Positions 1 to 11,829 of a DNA stretch of 64,000 nt are shown piece by piece. This stretch comes from Azadirachta indica. Its lineage: Eukaryota; Streptophyta; Magnoliopsida; Sapindales; Meliaceae. Location: positions 6,408,545 through 6,472,544 of the forward strand of contig CM040447.1 in NCBI GenBank assembly GCA_022749755.1, read 5' to 3'. The translations under genes and the position numbers were made by a program. The number at the start of each line of letters is the position of its first letter. Positions within the stretch are counted from its first letter, which is position 1. The notes beneath the pieces were generated by a model that saw only the letters and a program-made list of their open reading frames with translations, was not told the DNA's origin and made no database searches.

Positions 1-359
1 ATTTTGCTCGGTACTTTTTTGGATTTTGATTTGGGTGGCTTTTGAGTTGTTGTAACATGAGTTTGGACTTCTTATGCCTGTTACTTTTTTTTTTTTTTTT
101 TAAAACAATCCTATTAATATTATACAATCAAAAAGTCTACCGGAAAGTTGAATAATCACTGCCCAGGAAAATCTATCCTAATAGAGAATGAGCTCTACCC
201 AAAAATTCTGAGTGAATTTTGGGCCTAATGCATCTGCCACTTTATAATTCAAATAAATTAATATGATCAATTGGTTTCTTTAAACTTCTGGCAATACTTA
301 TCTCATAGTCTTTCTTTAAATTATATACACTAGGTTTTTGCGCTTATGATATTTATTTA
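1..359 (+). mobile_element. LINE-derived repeat X, copy 1 (3' part)
   Basis: This is the 3' portion of a repeat present three times: here, at 15420-16230 and at 28320-29085. The fuller copies encode, in broken frames, a zf-RVT type region typical of plant non-LTR retrotransposon polyproteins. A poly-T run near 85-102 follows the coding remnant. It is cut by the window start. Confidence 0.6.
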
Positions 360-868
360 ATATTTTAATGAGCATTATTATATATATATATCATTAATTA
401 CACTATTAGTTAAGCTAATCATGTTAGAGGTCAGTTACTTAGATCTACATCTACCATTCACCATAATTAATTCAATCAATTGTTCAAGTATTAGCAATAA
501 TATAATCATCTTTCTTCAGATTAATAATATAGTTTTTATCAATTGTTCAAGAAGTCGTGTACACATGACATTTTTGATCGTGCCGGCTAGCTTTCACTCC
601 TTAAACTGTATTTAATGTATTATTAATATAATTTGTTTAGGTATGCTAAGTTATAATGTGGTCGTTTGTTTAATATACATATCCGTCATTGATGTTTTCT
701 CTTATTTATGTAAATGTAGCAATTTCAGCCACGTTTTTTCTTTTTTGTCATATATTAGGGGTTAAGATTTTTCCCTTTTTTTTTTGGGTTTGAAATACAT
801 TTATTAAAAAATTTAATGTGAAGTATACAATAAATATCATAAGCGCAGAAACCTAGTGTATATAATTT
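318..868. mobile_element. Inverted-repeat element with 40-bp arms
   Basis: The bases at 318-357 are repeated in inverse orientation at 829-868 with one mismatch in 40 (tttttgcg against tttctgcg). The 470 bp between them is AT-rich with no coding potential. The left arm is the right-hand end of repeat X, and it is also where repeat X2 joins unit C near 16230. The structure could be a fold-back or MITE-like element; no target duplication was identified. Confidence 0.55.
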
Positions 869-924
869 GTTTAATGATTGCAGATTGCACAGTTCATGCA
901 CATTCAACTTTTATAATAGGGTAA

Positions 925-1690
925 AAATCCTTTTAATCTTAAAGGTTTGATTTAATACTTTTATAAGTTTTAGTAATTTTTTAAAATATTTTTAAAAGTC
1001 CTAATTTATTATAAAATAACAATTTTACCTATATACAATAATAGTTATTAATACCAACAAATCTGCAAATTTTGAAAAAATATAACATATTTACATAAAA
1101 TACATTAATTGATAATATTCTTATTTTATAGCGCATTGATAATATAAATATTTATTAATATATTATAAATTTATTTCTTAATATTTTATTTTAATTATTT
1201 TATTTTATATTTTAATCAAATATATACATGTATTTTATTTAAATTACAATATAATTATAAATATTTATTATAAATATGTTTAAGATAAATAAATTTATAA
1301 ATCTATATTTATTAATAAATTAATATTTCTTTCTGTTTTATTTTTATTTAATTTATAATAATTACAAATATGGAATTTATTTTTAGTTAATTTCTTATAA
1401 ATAATTACAATACAATTATTTTATTAATATATTATTAGAAGAATATTTTTATTTATTTATTAATGTAATTTACATAAATATATTGTATTTTATTAAATTT
1501 TAAAGAATTATTAGTTATTTTATAACTATTGTTGTGTATAGAGAATTATTAGTTATTTTTTAATAACTATTGTTGTGTACGGATAAAATTATCATTTTAT
1601 AATAAATTATGATTTTTAAGGATATTTTTAAAATTACTAGAATTTATAAGGATATTAGATTAAATTTATCTTTTATAATCTTATTAAATT
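925..1690. mobile_element. Fold-back (MITE-like) element with about 110-bp arms
   Basis: About 930-1050 and 1555-1680 are inverted copies of each other, sharing blocks such as taatttattataaaat and aatagttattaa with scattered mismatches. The core is almost pure A/T and has no open frame. Long imperfect terminal inverted repeats with a non-coding core fit a non-autonomous DNA transposon. The superfamily is unknown. A copy lies at about 29648-30412. Confidence 0.55.
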
Positions 1691-2729
1691 TAGTAAATAG
1701 TATAAAGTTTTCGAGAATTATGCTAAAATATTAGTGGTAAGCTTAAAAAAAATTAAAATGATATAAAACGTAATTGATATACATTGTTTTATAATATTGC
1801 ATTGTTGACCGGTACAGTAAGATTACATAATATTGATATTATTTTATTATTAGATATGCACTGCCCAGTATAGTGAGGAATATTAATATACTATCGAGAT
1901 TCAAATTTTTTTATCTGTTTATGTGATAATTAATCCATTTTTAAATAATTAATAGCACTATTAATATATAAAATAATTATATTGGTTAAGTTAATCGTAT
2001 TCTTATTTAGTTCGATACCAACTTGCAAATATTGTTATCTATGAACCTACCATTTTTAATTAATTATTAGTTTAACAAACATATTGAAAATTGTATTACA
2101 ACATTGACTTCCTCTATGAAGTCTCTCTTTAGATTAATATATGCCAGCAAACCATGCATATATTTTTTACTTCCTCTACAAAGTCTTTCTTTATGCTAGC
2201 TAGCTAGTCTTTCTTTAGATTAGGATGTGCCACTAAACTATGCATATTTTTTTATATGCACCGGCCAGTACAATAATAGATAAATACTATTGAGATTCAA
2301 ATTTCTGATCTGTTTATGTCACAATTAATCCATTTTTAATATTTCATAACACTATTAGTATATGCAATATTATAGTTCTCCTGGTTAAGAGTTTAAAAAA
2401 ATTAATAACATTAATAACAAGATTAATTTTACATTAGTCCCAAAATATTATGACAATTTTCAATTCACACCCAATGTTTATAAAATTATTTATCCTATAC
2501 CCAAAAGGTTAATATATTTTGTTAAAATTTAACCTTAGGATCGGTAAATAGGTCTTTTTAAATACAAATACTATAGAAACCATGTTTTTGTTTAAGTTCA
2601 TCCCATCTACTGTCTTTCTTCTGAACACAATATACGCTAACATCTTTTTTTTTTATTTATTAAACTAACGTTATTTATTATTTTGGTATTCTACTTTAAT
2701 TAATATTTTCAAAAAATTAATAAAAAATT
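1691..2729. other. AT-rich intergenic DNA without recognised genes
   Basis: No coding or RNA gene is seen. Short phrases such as cttcctctacaaagtctttcttta recur in part at about 2105-2220, indicating small internal duplications. The same DNA lies at about 30413-31456. Confidence 0.6.
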
Positions 2730-3000
2730 CAGTTGTCGATGCTCAGGCCAACTTGGGTTTAAATTGTGATAGCTGGCGTTGGTGGTCTTCCTATCCTTCT
2801 CAAATTGGTAGTCTCCTTTCTCATAATGCTAATGGTTTTTCTTACTACGGTTTCTCTTAAAGTTTTAGCTTTTTCTTTTTGTTGTTCTTTTTTACTTTTA
2901 AAAAGTAAGGTTCATTATGTCCCCCTTTGATTATATTCTTTATTGGTTTGTTTGCTTATTTTAATAAATTTGCCTCCTAAAGCATGCTGGAAAAAAAAAA
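2730..3000 (+). mobile_element. 5'-truncated LINE, C-terminal RNase H-like tail and poly(A)
   Basis: From about 2735 one plus-strand frame runs to a TAA near 2860 and reads WRWWSSYP followed by SHNANGFSYYGFS, which resembles the C-terminal tail of plant LINE RNase H-domain polyproteins. About 130 bp of 3' UTR follows and ends in an A10 run at 2991-3000. A truncated 5' end with a 3' poly(A) is the normal product of target-primed reverse transcription. No clear target duplication is visible. Confidence 0.55.
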
Positions 3001-3554
3001 GCCTAAATTTAGGTGGCCACCAAAGCCCCTTTAGCGCGTTGGTGGATAAATTTATTTTTTTCCTTTAAATTTACATTAAATAAAAAAGTAATAGATTAAT
3101 ATTTATTTATAATTTTTTTTAAATATTTGTAAAGTTATTTTACAACATAATATAACAAGTAGTAAATAAAAAAAATTAAATAATAAATAAAAATTTTATT
3201 TTCTATATAAAAATTCTCCATCGCATCATATTAAATTTTAAAAATATATATTTTTTATTATAATATAACTTGATAACTTAGATATTCTCAACCACTTTGA
3301 ATCAGGGCCATATCTACCGTTGACTTATATATTTCTATTAATCGTCTCCACTTAAGACCATATCTAGCTTTCCGAAAAAATCTGAGGACAAAACCTGCGT
3401 CGTGAAAAATGTTGAGTACATGTAATTAATTATTTAATTATGATGTACTCTTGTTCAAGTTATAGAACCAGAAATTTTTTTTTTCTTTTTTTTTTCTTTT
3501 TCTGAAATGGAGAGCAATGTTTTCATGTTTCACTTTTGCATTTTTTCAAACCTC

Positions 3555-4080
3555 TGGAAGTAAAATCTTAGCAAGTTCACTTACTAAAAAAATTTCCCGT
3601 TCTGCTGTCAGCCAGAAGCTTACTTGATTCATATCTGATGTATTTAAGATACCTCATTGTTTTGCATTTCTCCTTATACCTTGAGACTGCAAAATCTCTT
3701 TCCTGACTGTTATGGGGAAAAAAAAACTGGTGAAGTTTCAGCAGTAATGAGATGTTGTAATTTATGACCATCACTGACATTCGTTACACAACCACTGGTA
3801 TCCAAATGCTTGTCAGAAACATAAAACTTTCTTCAGTATATTTCTTAATAACGTCGAAGGATGTTTATTTGCAGCCACACAATTATCGGTAAGCCACTGA
3901 AGCATACTGGTCCCGTTAGCAGGAAATGAGATTGGTTCTGTATCACGTTCTGAAGCACTATTCAAAATTCCATTGCTGAAAGTTTGGCTCTAGCACTAGT
4001 GATTGAAACCCATCAAGGGTTCAATATCTTCACTTTCATACCTAAATTTAGGTTTAAGCTTTGCAAACTGGAGAAATTGA
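3555..4080 (-). pseudogene. Degraded coding remnant, family not recognised
   Basis: On the minus strand one frame from about 4065 to 3825 is open apart from two stops close together. It contains the exon-like stretches PKFRYESEDIEPLMGFN and PANGTSMLQWLTDNCVAANK. After a stop, a shifted frame continues with [20 protein letters not shown]. Codon texture and composition differ from the surrounding AT-rich DNA, so this looks like a decayed exon or retrocopy. I do not recognise the parent gene. Its position just 3' of SABATH A gives no functional hint. An identical copy lies at 32288-32813. Confidence 0.4.
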
Positions 4081-4343
4081 TAAATCATTTCTTCTTTATG
4101 TTACCGCGAGCAGCATTACGAATCTGAATTCAGTAACGATTTCCTGAACCAAGTCATAGTCACAATAGATGATAGCAAGTGGAGAAAAGAAAATTATTAT
4201 ATCATGCCCTAAAACCACCATTTCAAATTTGAAGTCAGAGAAACACAGACGCGTGAATATATAGTGAAAAAAATGTATAAAAGTAAGGGATCATTAATCA
4301 TTTCCATTAATAATATTATGTTCTGAGATTCCCTTCTCTATAA

Positions 4344-4364
4344 ATAATAATAATAATAATAATA
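4344..4364. repeat. (TAA)n microsatellite
   Basis: Seven consecutive TAA units. The same array is present in copy 2 at about 33075-33096. Confidence 0.8.
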
Positions 4365-4770
4365 AAATATGACTGAATCTTAACTACACCCTTCTCTATA
4401 AATTGTCTTCCACTACTTTGAGACTAAGCAATGAATATTAATTATTAGGTATTTTAATTTTAGAAGCGCATATTGGATTTACCAATTGTCCCCTATCTTA
4501 TTATTATGAACCTTTATAGGTTTTTCGTGTACCCATATATGCCCTTTTGGGCTTCTTCAAATATGCATATTAACTTTTAATGTTTGTAAATTGAAAGGTT
4601 TTATTATTTCTGAAACAAATAATGATATTTTGAAGATGCATTCAGCATCTATAAAATAAAGGCTCATGTAAAACTAATCTAACAATTAAACCAACAATAA
4701 TAATAGAAAAACATAGCAAATGACTATTTAATACACGTTTCAACATTTTTATAGAAAAAATTTACCTTCT

Positions 4771-7483
4771 TTATTTCTTTATCAAGGAAATAAGTAAATA
4801 TGGCGACACTCCTAATCCCGTTTCCAAGGACTCAATTAACTTGACAGAAAATCTCTTGTAAATTTCATCAACAATGTCATTTCCAAAATGGGAAGCAACG
4901 AGAGGCTCTGCAATAGCTTTGAAACGAGTAGCCATTTGCTTTGCTGTTTCACAGTAGCCTAATTTATTGCCATTGTTATCAAAACCTAAGTACCAATTAT
5001 GATAGTGTGTTTCAAGCTTATGAATGCTGAAGCTTCCTTCATGCTGAACAAGACGCCTTATCTCTTCATCACTTGGACCGTAATATGGTACGTTGAATGA
5101 TTCCAATTTTGATTCTTCAATCAAACCCTAAATTCATGTGGTAGATGAAACAATTACTACAACTATTATGCATATGCTCACCCCGATATTTGTAAGATTA
5201 TTTAATAATTAACATTATGGAGAATGTCAAATATCTTGTTGTTTGGCTTAATATCCCACGATATCCTATTGTTTGTCAAATATCCCAATATCTCTATGAC
5301 ATTAATTTCGTTGATGAAAATTATTACTTTTTAAAGACAATTATTAATTTAGCCTCTTAATTATAGTTAAAAGTCTACATAAAAGACAAATACCACCTTT
5401 CTATTAGACAACTGAAAATTAAGTTGACTGCCACTTCTAATCACCATTTACCATTATCAAACATCAATTATTTAGGTCATTATAAATATTATTATTGAAC
5501 ACTCTAAACAATGGTACTATCATCATCGCTCTAAACAATGTATTGTGAACAGTTATTCCAACAACAATAGTGATGATACTATTGCGTAAAGATTTTAATA
5601 ATATCTATAGTGACTCAAACATATGACAGTTGACCAAAGATTATCGTCATTCATCTTTGTCCACCAATCACCACCATTGGCTATCATCCATTTTAGTTAC
5701 CGCAGATATCATTCAAATACTTATTAAATGTTCTATACAATAATACCATTACTATCACTGTTTAAATAACTGTTTGCCGTAAATTTAAAGTTAAATTTTT
5801 TAGTGTTAAAATTTCAATTTTAAATTTAGGTTGTTCAAATGACAATGGTGATGATATCACAGCATAGAACATTCAACAAGAATTCTAATGATATTTATGA
5901 TTACTTAAATAGGGTATTAGATTAAACAATAAGGGGTATTTGGCATTATCCCTTAATATTATGTCATGTATAAATATTTATTTTAAAATCAATCAGTTAT
6001 GACTGATTAAATTAAATCAAAGTGAAAATTTAAAATATGTAACATTATTGTATTAACAATACATAATATATACAATTAAAATATTCTTTTTTAATTATAT
6101 TAAACTTTAAATTAAAAATGCTACACTTAGGACATGTTTATCAGAATTAAATAAGATAATGTAATTTTGAAATCACAAATTTTATAAGATGAAAGTATTA
6201 TATGTCAAATATTAATAAAAATAGTGGATTGATCTCTTAAAAGTTAATGTTACGAAATACTTTTTTCAATTTTATATTGAAAGTTAAGTGATAATTAAGA
6301 GTATTAAGCATGCCCACAATGTAATATTTGTCTGAATATAAATAAGAGATGGGGTGAGAGAAAGTTATTACCTCTGAGACCAAATCATTCATTGCTTTCA
6401 CAAATACGTCCCAAGTATTATGATATCGTTTGTCATCACTTTTGAGGGCAAGCACCATACGACCTCCAAGCTTTAACTCTTCCGATCGTGATTTGAGAAA
6501 TGTTGTAAAATCAGCTTCAAATTGGTCAAAGTATGCTTTGTGGACACTGGGAGGACTTGTCTTTGCGATGTAAATATTCTCTTTGTTCAATGAAATTCCT
6601 GATTCGCTCACTAGCCCTTTAGGAACCTGTACATACATCGACTAATTTATACTCAACTAATTTAATAATAAAAATAAGTAGCCTGTGGATGTATATACAT
6701 GTAATATTGATAATGTAAAATCAGCAGATTTAAAAATAAATAAATAAATAAAAAAAAAATTCATGACCTGTGAGAGCCAGTGAAGAGCATAAGAGGAGAA
6801 TACAAAATGAAGGAAACGAGGTGGAAAGAGCCTCCCGTAGAAAGATCCAGGCACTGCAGCAATAAAACACTGCCCAAGCTCCTCACCTTTCTCTCTGTTA
6901 ATTCTCTCATAAAAGCTTGGCAATAATTTGAAGGTACTGTTAAAATCATTTCCAGGAAGATCATTCAAGAATACCTGCAACAATGAATAGCCCAAGTCCT
7001 GGATTCTACTCTCGAAAACATAAAAGGAGAACGAATGCAGGAAAAATTCAAGAACATACCTGCAGATCGGGGGGCTTATGATTCAAGCGACAGCATATGG
7101 AGTGAATAGACTCTATAACATCCCATGTAGGCAAATACGCTTTCGGCCCTGAAGAGCATCCCAGATCTGCAATTTTTAAGCATTCATTTCCACTGAGTAG
7201 CTCTACGAAACTTTCTTCTATCAAATGCTTTGCTTTCGAAATCACCTTCTTCTGTAAGAGCATATGCTATGGAATAATAACCAATAAGCCAAATATTAGA
7301 GAGAAATTTAACTTTAATTAATTCAGGATTTGTAGTTTTGTAGGAAGAGCTACAGACCTGAATCAATGCGTTTTTATCATAGCTATATTCTCCCTCTCCT
7401 GCAGTCATGTGGAGAGCTTTTTCTATTTGAATATTGTTTTCAGCTTCCCTTTCGCAATCAACTTTCTCTGAATCCATAGCCAA
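4771..7483 (-). CDS. SABATH carboxyl methyltransferase A1 (intact)
   Basis: SAM-dependent methyltransferase of the plant SABATH family, which methylates small carboxylic acids or nitrogen rings in the cytosol. Five exons on the minus strand, all introns phase 0 with GT/AG ends: 7358-7483, 7060-7251, 6768-6974, 6372-6626, 4771-5127, giving 378 aa, normal for the family. Visible motifs: SAM motif [15 protein letters not shown] (exon 2), NDLPGNDFN and [11 protein letters not shown] (exon 3), the active-site [12 protein letters not shown] across exons 3-4, LVSEGLIEE across exons 4-5, and C-terminal [12 protein letters not shown]. The start is the first ATG; MDSEKV two codons on is an alternative. 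Oddities: the usual LHMNGG/LHMKGG reads LHMTAG, and the residue equal to Met150 of Clarkia SAMT is His. Substrate (salicylate, benzoate, jasmonate, IAA or other) cannot be assigned. Confidence 0.9.
5210..5975. mobile_element. MITE-like element in intron 4 of SABATH A1
   Basis: Intron 4 is 1244 bp, far longer than the other introns. Its middle begins with aatgtcaaatatcttgttg and ends with the approximate inverse of it (near 5925-5965). Internal phrases such as gatgatactattgcgtaaag resemble the element at 8437-9300. The core is non-coding. This suggests a non-autonomous inverted-repeat transposon in the intron; the exact ends are uncertain. A copy lies at about 33942-34706. Confidence 0.4.
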
Positions 7484-8436
7484 CTGCTGCTCCTCTTTCT
7501 AGTTCTCTTATGTTCGTCCTGCTCTTTGGAGTACTAAAAATGAACGAAATATATAATAATCTCTGGTTTCTCTGCGCGTGGAACATGGCTACATTACCTA
7601 AAAAATTTAGGGATATTTTCACAAACCTCACTAATGTTTGTAAAAATCTCAGATAGATGGAAGGTTTGTGAAATTTTACGGTGGACACTTTGCTATAGTA
7701 ATTCCATCCTTTTGATTGTCAGCTCACGGTTAAAAAAAGAGTAATATAGCAAAATTATAACAAGTTTACTTAAAATTATTACTACCGAAAATATAGACAG
7801 ATCAATTATCTTTATAAAATTTTATGCAATTCTAAAATTTTATAAAGATAATTTTAGGTAACTATTTAAGGATAAATATTTAAGTAAACTATTTCAAAGA
7901 TATGATATAATTTAGAAACTATATATAATTAAATATTATAAAAATTTAATAATAAATTTGGAACAAAAGAAATAATTAAGGGTGAAAATATTATTACATT
8001 TTAAATTTAAATATTAGAATAAGATTATATTAACTATTATAAAATAAAAATAAAGATAATAAATTATTTTATAAGTTTTTAAATAGTTAAGAGATAAAAC
8101 TGTTAAAATTTAAAGAAGAGTAGTAGTCTAGAAGTATTTTAACTTTCTTTCAAACTCAATGAGATGTTCTACTTTTGCAAAAATTCTAGAAATGAGTTGA
8201 TTTTCCTCCTAAACTCAATGGTAAATCACAATACCCCATAAAAAAATTTTATGCTACACGAACTAAAAATAAAATAATGCTTTTGAAATTAATGTTTTTG
8301 GGTTGGAGTTTTATGCTATAATAAAATAATACTTGTTATTGAAATGAATATTTTCGCGTTGGGAGCGTCAGGTCAAAGTCATGCACACACACGCACATGT
8401 GTATGCATAGACACATACAAGGAAAAAATAGATTAC
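7484..8436. other. 5' flank of SABATH A1, AT-rich
   Basis: This is the upstream region of the minus-strand gene A1 and should hold its promoter. I see no convincing single TATA box because A/T runs are everywhere. A palindromic piece near 7805-7850 (tctttataaaattttatg and its inverse) could form a hairpin. Nothing else is supported. Confidence 0.4.
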
Positions 8437-9300
8437 TAGATCTCTTAAGGTTTGGCAAAATATATTGATAAACCCCAACAATTTGAAAAATACCTATCTA
8501 ACTCTTAATTTATTAAGTTCTAACAACCATTTGGATGGAATATAATATAATTTCCCTTTTATCCCCGATAAGTCATTTTAATTATTTACTTCATTGTCGC
8601 TACCGGTCATTGACCACTAACACCAATCACCATTTGTTTTACCATAAATATCATTAGAGTCCTTTTTGAATGAATGATCCACGTAATGACATAATTATTA
8701 TTGCCATTTGAATAAATGTTCGCTGTAAAACTCAAAAATCAACTTCAAATTTACAATAAACGGTTATTCAAATAACGATGATAATTATACCAATGTGTAG
8801 AGTATTTTATAAGAATTTCAATAGTATTCACAACTACCTAAATGAATGTTAGTTGTCAATCGGTGCTAGCAACTTTCTTCTGTTTAGGCCGACATAAATA
8901 TCATTGAAATCTTTGTTATTATTGTTTGAACAACCGTTAGTTATAAATTTGAAGTTGAATTTTTAAATTTTAAAATTTTAAAATTTTAAATTTACAACGA
9001 ATGATTACTCAAACAGCAATAGTAATGATACTATTGCATAGAGTATTCAACAATAATTTTATTGATATTAATGGTAAAACAAATAGCAATAAGTGGCAAC
9101 AATCGGCCAACCATTGGAATGGTGGCCAACAGTGGTAAATACAGGTCAGATTCACAATTATGAGAAAAATACCAATGTATCTTTAATGAGGTACAAACGT
9201 CATTAGAACTTAACATATTACAATCTAAATAGGTATTTTTCAAACCTTTAGGATTTATCAATATATTTCGCTAAACCTAAGGGACTTCACAAAATTTTCC
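8437..9300. mobile_element. Long inverted-repeat (fold-back) element
   Basis: The first about 90 bp (tctcttaaggtttggcaaa onward) reappears inverted over the last about 90 bp (ending near cctaagggacttcac), roughly 80 percent alike by eye; both arms carry aatatattgataaa and tgaaaaatacctat. The interior holds two related sub-blocks around the phrase tttacaa..ga.tattcaaa and no long open frame. It fits a non-autonomous DNA transposon of uncertain superfamily. A copy lies at about 37170-38033. Confidence 0.65.
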
Positions 9301-10848
9301 CCATGATATATACATTATGTAAAAGATAATAGTCAGATAATATCATTATCTATATAAACTATAGACAATATTTAATAAAAATAAATATCTACAATAAATA
9401 AATAATAAAATAAAAAATAAAAAATTTGAATATGGGTCATATAATATAGAAAAAATGATATTTATCCCTCTGTTAGATATAGTCTAGATTTTCACCATGT
9501 TAGATAAAAATATTCAAAAATCTTCTGCCATTAAAATAGTAACAGACGAATGTGGGATTTTAAGAGTATTTTTGTCTTATCAGATGAGAGAGATGATGTG
9601 AGGACAAATTCTGAGTTGGCTCTTGGTAGGAGTTGACATGTTCTATCGACTAATATTTGATATTTATATTTAATAGTTGCAAATAAAAATAAGGATGAAA
9701 TGTAGAGCAGATACAGTCAATTTCTTGGGGTGAGGAGAATTGATAGAGTTCCAATGAAGATCTAACACAACACCGCTATTCGTGGGATTACAATATTTCT
9801 TCAATAACTTTCATATATAAATATAAATATCAAATTAAATATTATATATATTTGAAAATTAATATTTTCTTTTTTCTAAACGAGCAATTATAAAACACAG
9901 TTTGGATGAATAAAGAAAGCAAATGGGCATTGTGAATACTTGCATTGTGGGGCAAAATAGAGGAATCTATGAAATGGATGATGATGGGTATGAGAGCGAT
10001 GTCGTTTCTGGTCGGAATACATAAACATATATATTTTCTTTATATATATACATATATATATATAGTTAAATAATATTGAATTAATTTCATTCTCTTCGTC
10101 AATAATATTACTCATTCATCTGGGAATTAGAGTTTCATATATTATTTCGATTTCTGAAACTCATTAAAAGACATAACATGGGTGTTGTTGGGTTGTTTTT
10201 TGTTTGTTTTCTTGTTTTGTGTATAAATTAAATCAGCTCTAGTTACCTACCTGAAGATGAGGAAGAATAAGCATCAATTATGTACAAGGAACACCCGAAT
10301 ATATACATGTAGCCAAAGGGAGTTGAATATATATATATATAATTTTATTATAAAATTTGTACATATACATCTCATTATATATGTATGTGTGCATATATAT
10401 ATATATATACACATATGTATTAATCTTTTTATAATTGGGTTTTTTATTTTATATATGCGCTTATAAAATGGTTTGGTGATAAGCTTCTTTCAAATTCAAA
10501 TAAACTACTCTAATTATGCCTAAAATTCCAGTAAAAATAATTATTTTTAACCTAAACCGAAATATACTGAATTTTGCCATATATAGCTTGCATCAGATCA
10601 CAATTAACAAGATACACCATATTAATAATAATATTAATCCTCCAATTAACATTTTCTATTTTTATTAAAAAATTATATTATTACATAATTAAATATACCA
10701 AAGTTTTTCTTAATAGTAATATCAGCAAGATTTGAATACTTTAACTCTAATTTTGATAAACTCTAACCTAACTACCCAGTGGACTCTTCCTTTATAAAAT
10801 ATCAAATGAGAAGTACTTAGTTGTTAAAATTAATTAACCTAAACTAAT
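9301..10848. other. AT-rich intergenic DNA with TA microsatellites
   Basis: TA-type runs occur at about 10033-10065, 10327-10342 and 10394-10412. Short open frames here are low-complexity translations of these runs. No gene is supported. From about 10620 the sequence starts to match unit C at 16240 onward. Confidence 0.6.
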
Positions 10849-11520
10849 TTGCACATGAAATGGAGGAAGTTTATGCTTTCTCTAACACTAGGGATGCATG
10901 TTATCACGTGCCACCAAAATGCAAAAGGAATGGCCAAAGATGCAACGGCACATCAGCGTGCAACCTCTAATATACAGACACGCAAGTTGCACCTTCCGAT
11001 ACATGAGTGTACAAGCAAACATGTTAGCGGATAAACAGTACCAGATGAATAGTAAGCCACAAGCAAAAGTGCTTGCAAGGGAGGTTTTCATGTGTTGGAG
11101 CATTTTTTGGACAATCCATGATGACAATGGATAGTCTAGACCTGTAAATACGTGGGCAATATATGTTTGAATTTGTCTCAAATGCATTTGTTGTGTTTAA
11201 GGCTCAAAAGTGGCCTAATCTTTGTAAATACCCAATTGACCCAAATTTTAGGTAGTAGTGCTAGGTAAGATTTTATTTACTGGAAGTAATCTCCACCATC
11301 TGTGTATTTTAGGGGCCAAATCTCAACCATTCATTATACATATATATATATAGTATAGTTTAGTGTGATGAAAACAAGCCTTCACTTTCCATTCCAATTA
11401 ACCAACCCGTGGGTTTCTTTCTCTCCTCCAATTTCACCTAATCTTTCTTTGTGTTGCATTCCTCCACCATTCACGCCCACACACACAAAAATTGATCTTG
11501 TGTTTTCAAATGTTTACTTG
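10835..11520. repeat. LTR-like or promoter-like repeat block, copy at B1
   Basis: A moderately GC-rich block in AT-rich DNA, with short overlapping frames on both strands but no protein family. It includes a TA run followed by a pyrimidine-rich ctttctctcctccaatttcacc, which resembles an LTR or promoter/leader. Related copies lie at 16458-17135 (diverged) and 39572-40255 (nearly identical). Ends and target duplications could not be fixed, so an LTR origin is only a possibility. Confidence 0.35.
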
Positions 11521-11829
11521 GATAGTACATGTGAGCTATTTTAAGTGCCGCACAGAATTGGAATACATCAAATTTCTAGCGTGTGACAATATATAGACAG
11601 TACGTGATATATATGTTTAGCTAGCAGAATTAGGAAAAGAGATTTTTTTATTGCTCCCATTATACGTAAGTATTATGAGGGCAATGCAATAAAAACACAC
11701 CTTTTCTATTAAAATAATAAAAGATTTCTAACAATAAAGAAATTTTTTGACATTTTTATCTCACAAAAAAGAAATAGAGTAAAGCTGTATCTAATTGGGG
11801 TAAATATTATTTTTCCTATAATATAATAT

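Noticed and set aside
421..615. 64-codon plus-strand frame near the left edge
   Set aside because: Low-complexity AT-rich translation; the duplicate at about 29143 has a one-base deletion that breaks it.
10257..10466. Frame rich in Ile/Tyr/His over TA repeats
   Set aside because: It is a translation of a TA microsatellite and differs between copies by repeat length.
10849..11187. Overlapping short frames on both strands (also at 16472 and 39586)
   Set aside because: Three overlapping frames in opposite directions in a repeat block, none conserved between the diverged copies.
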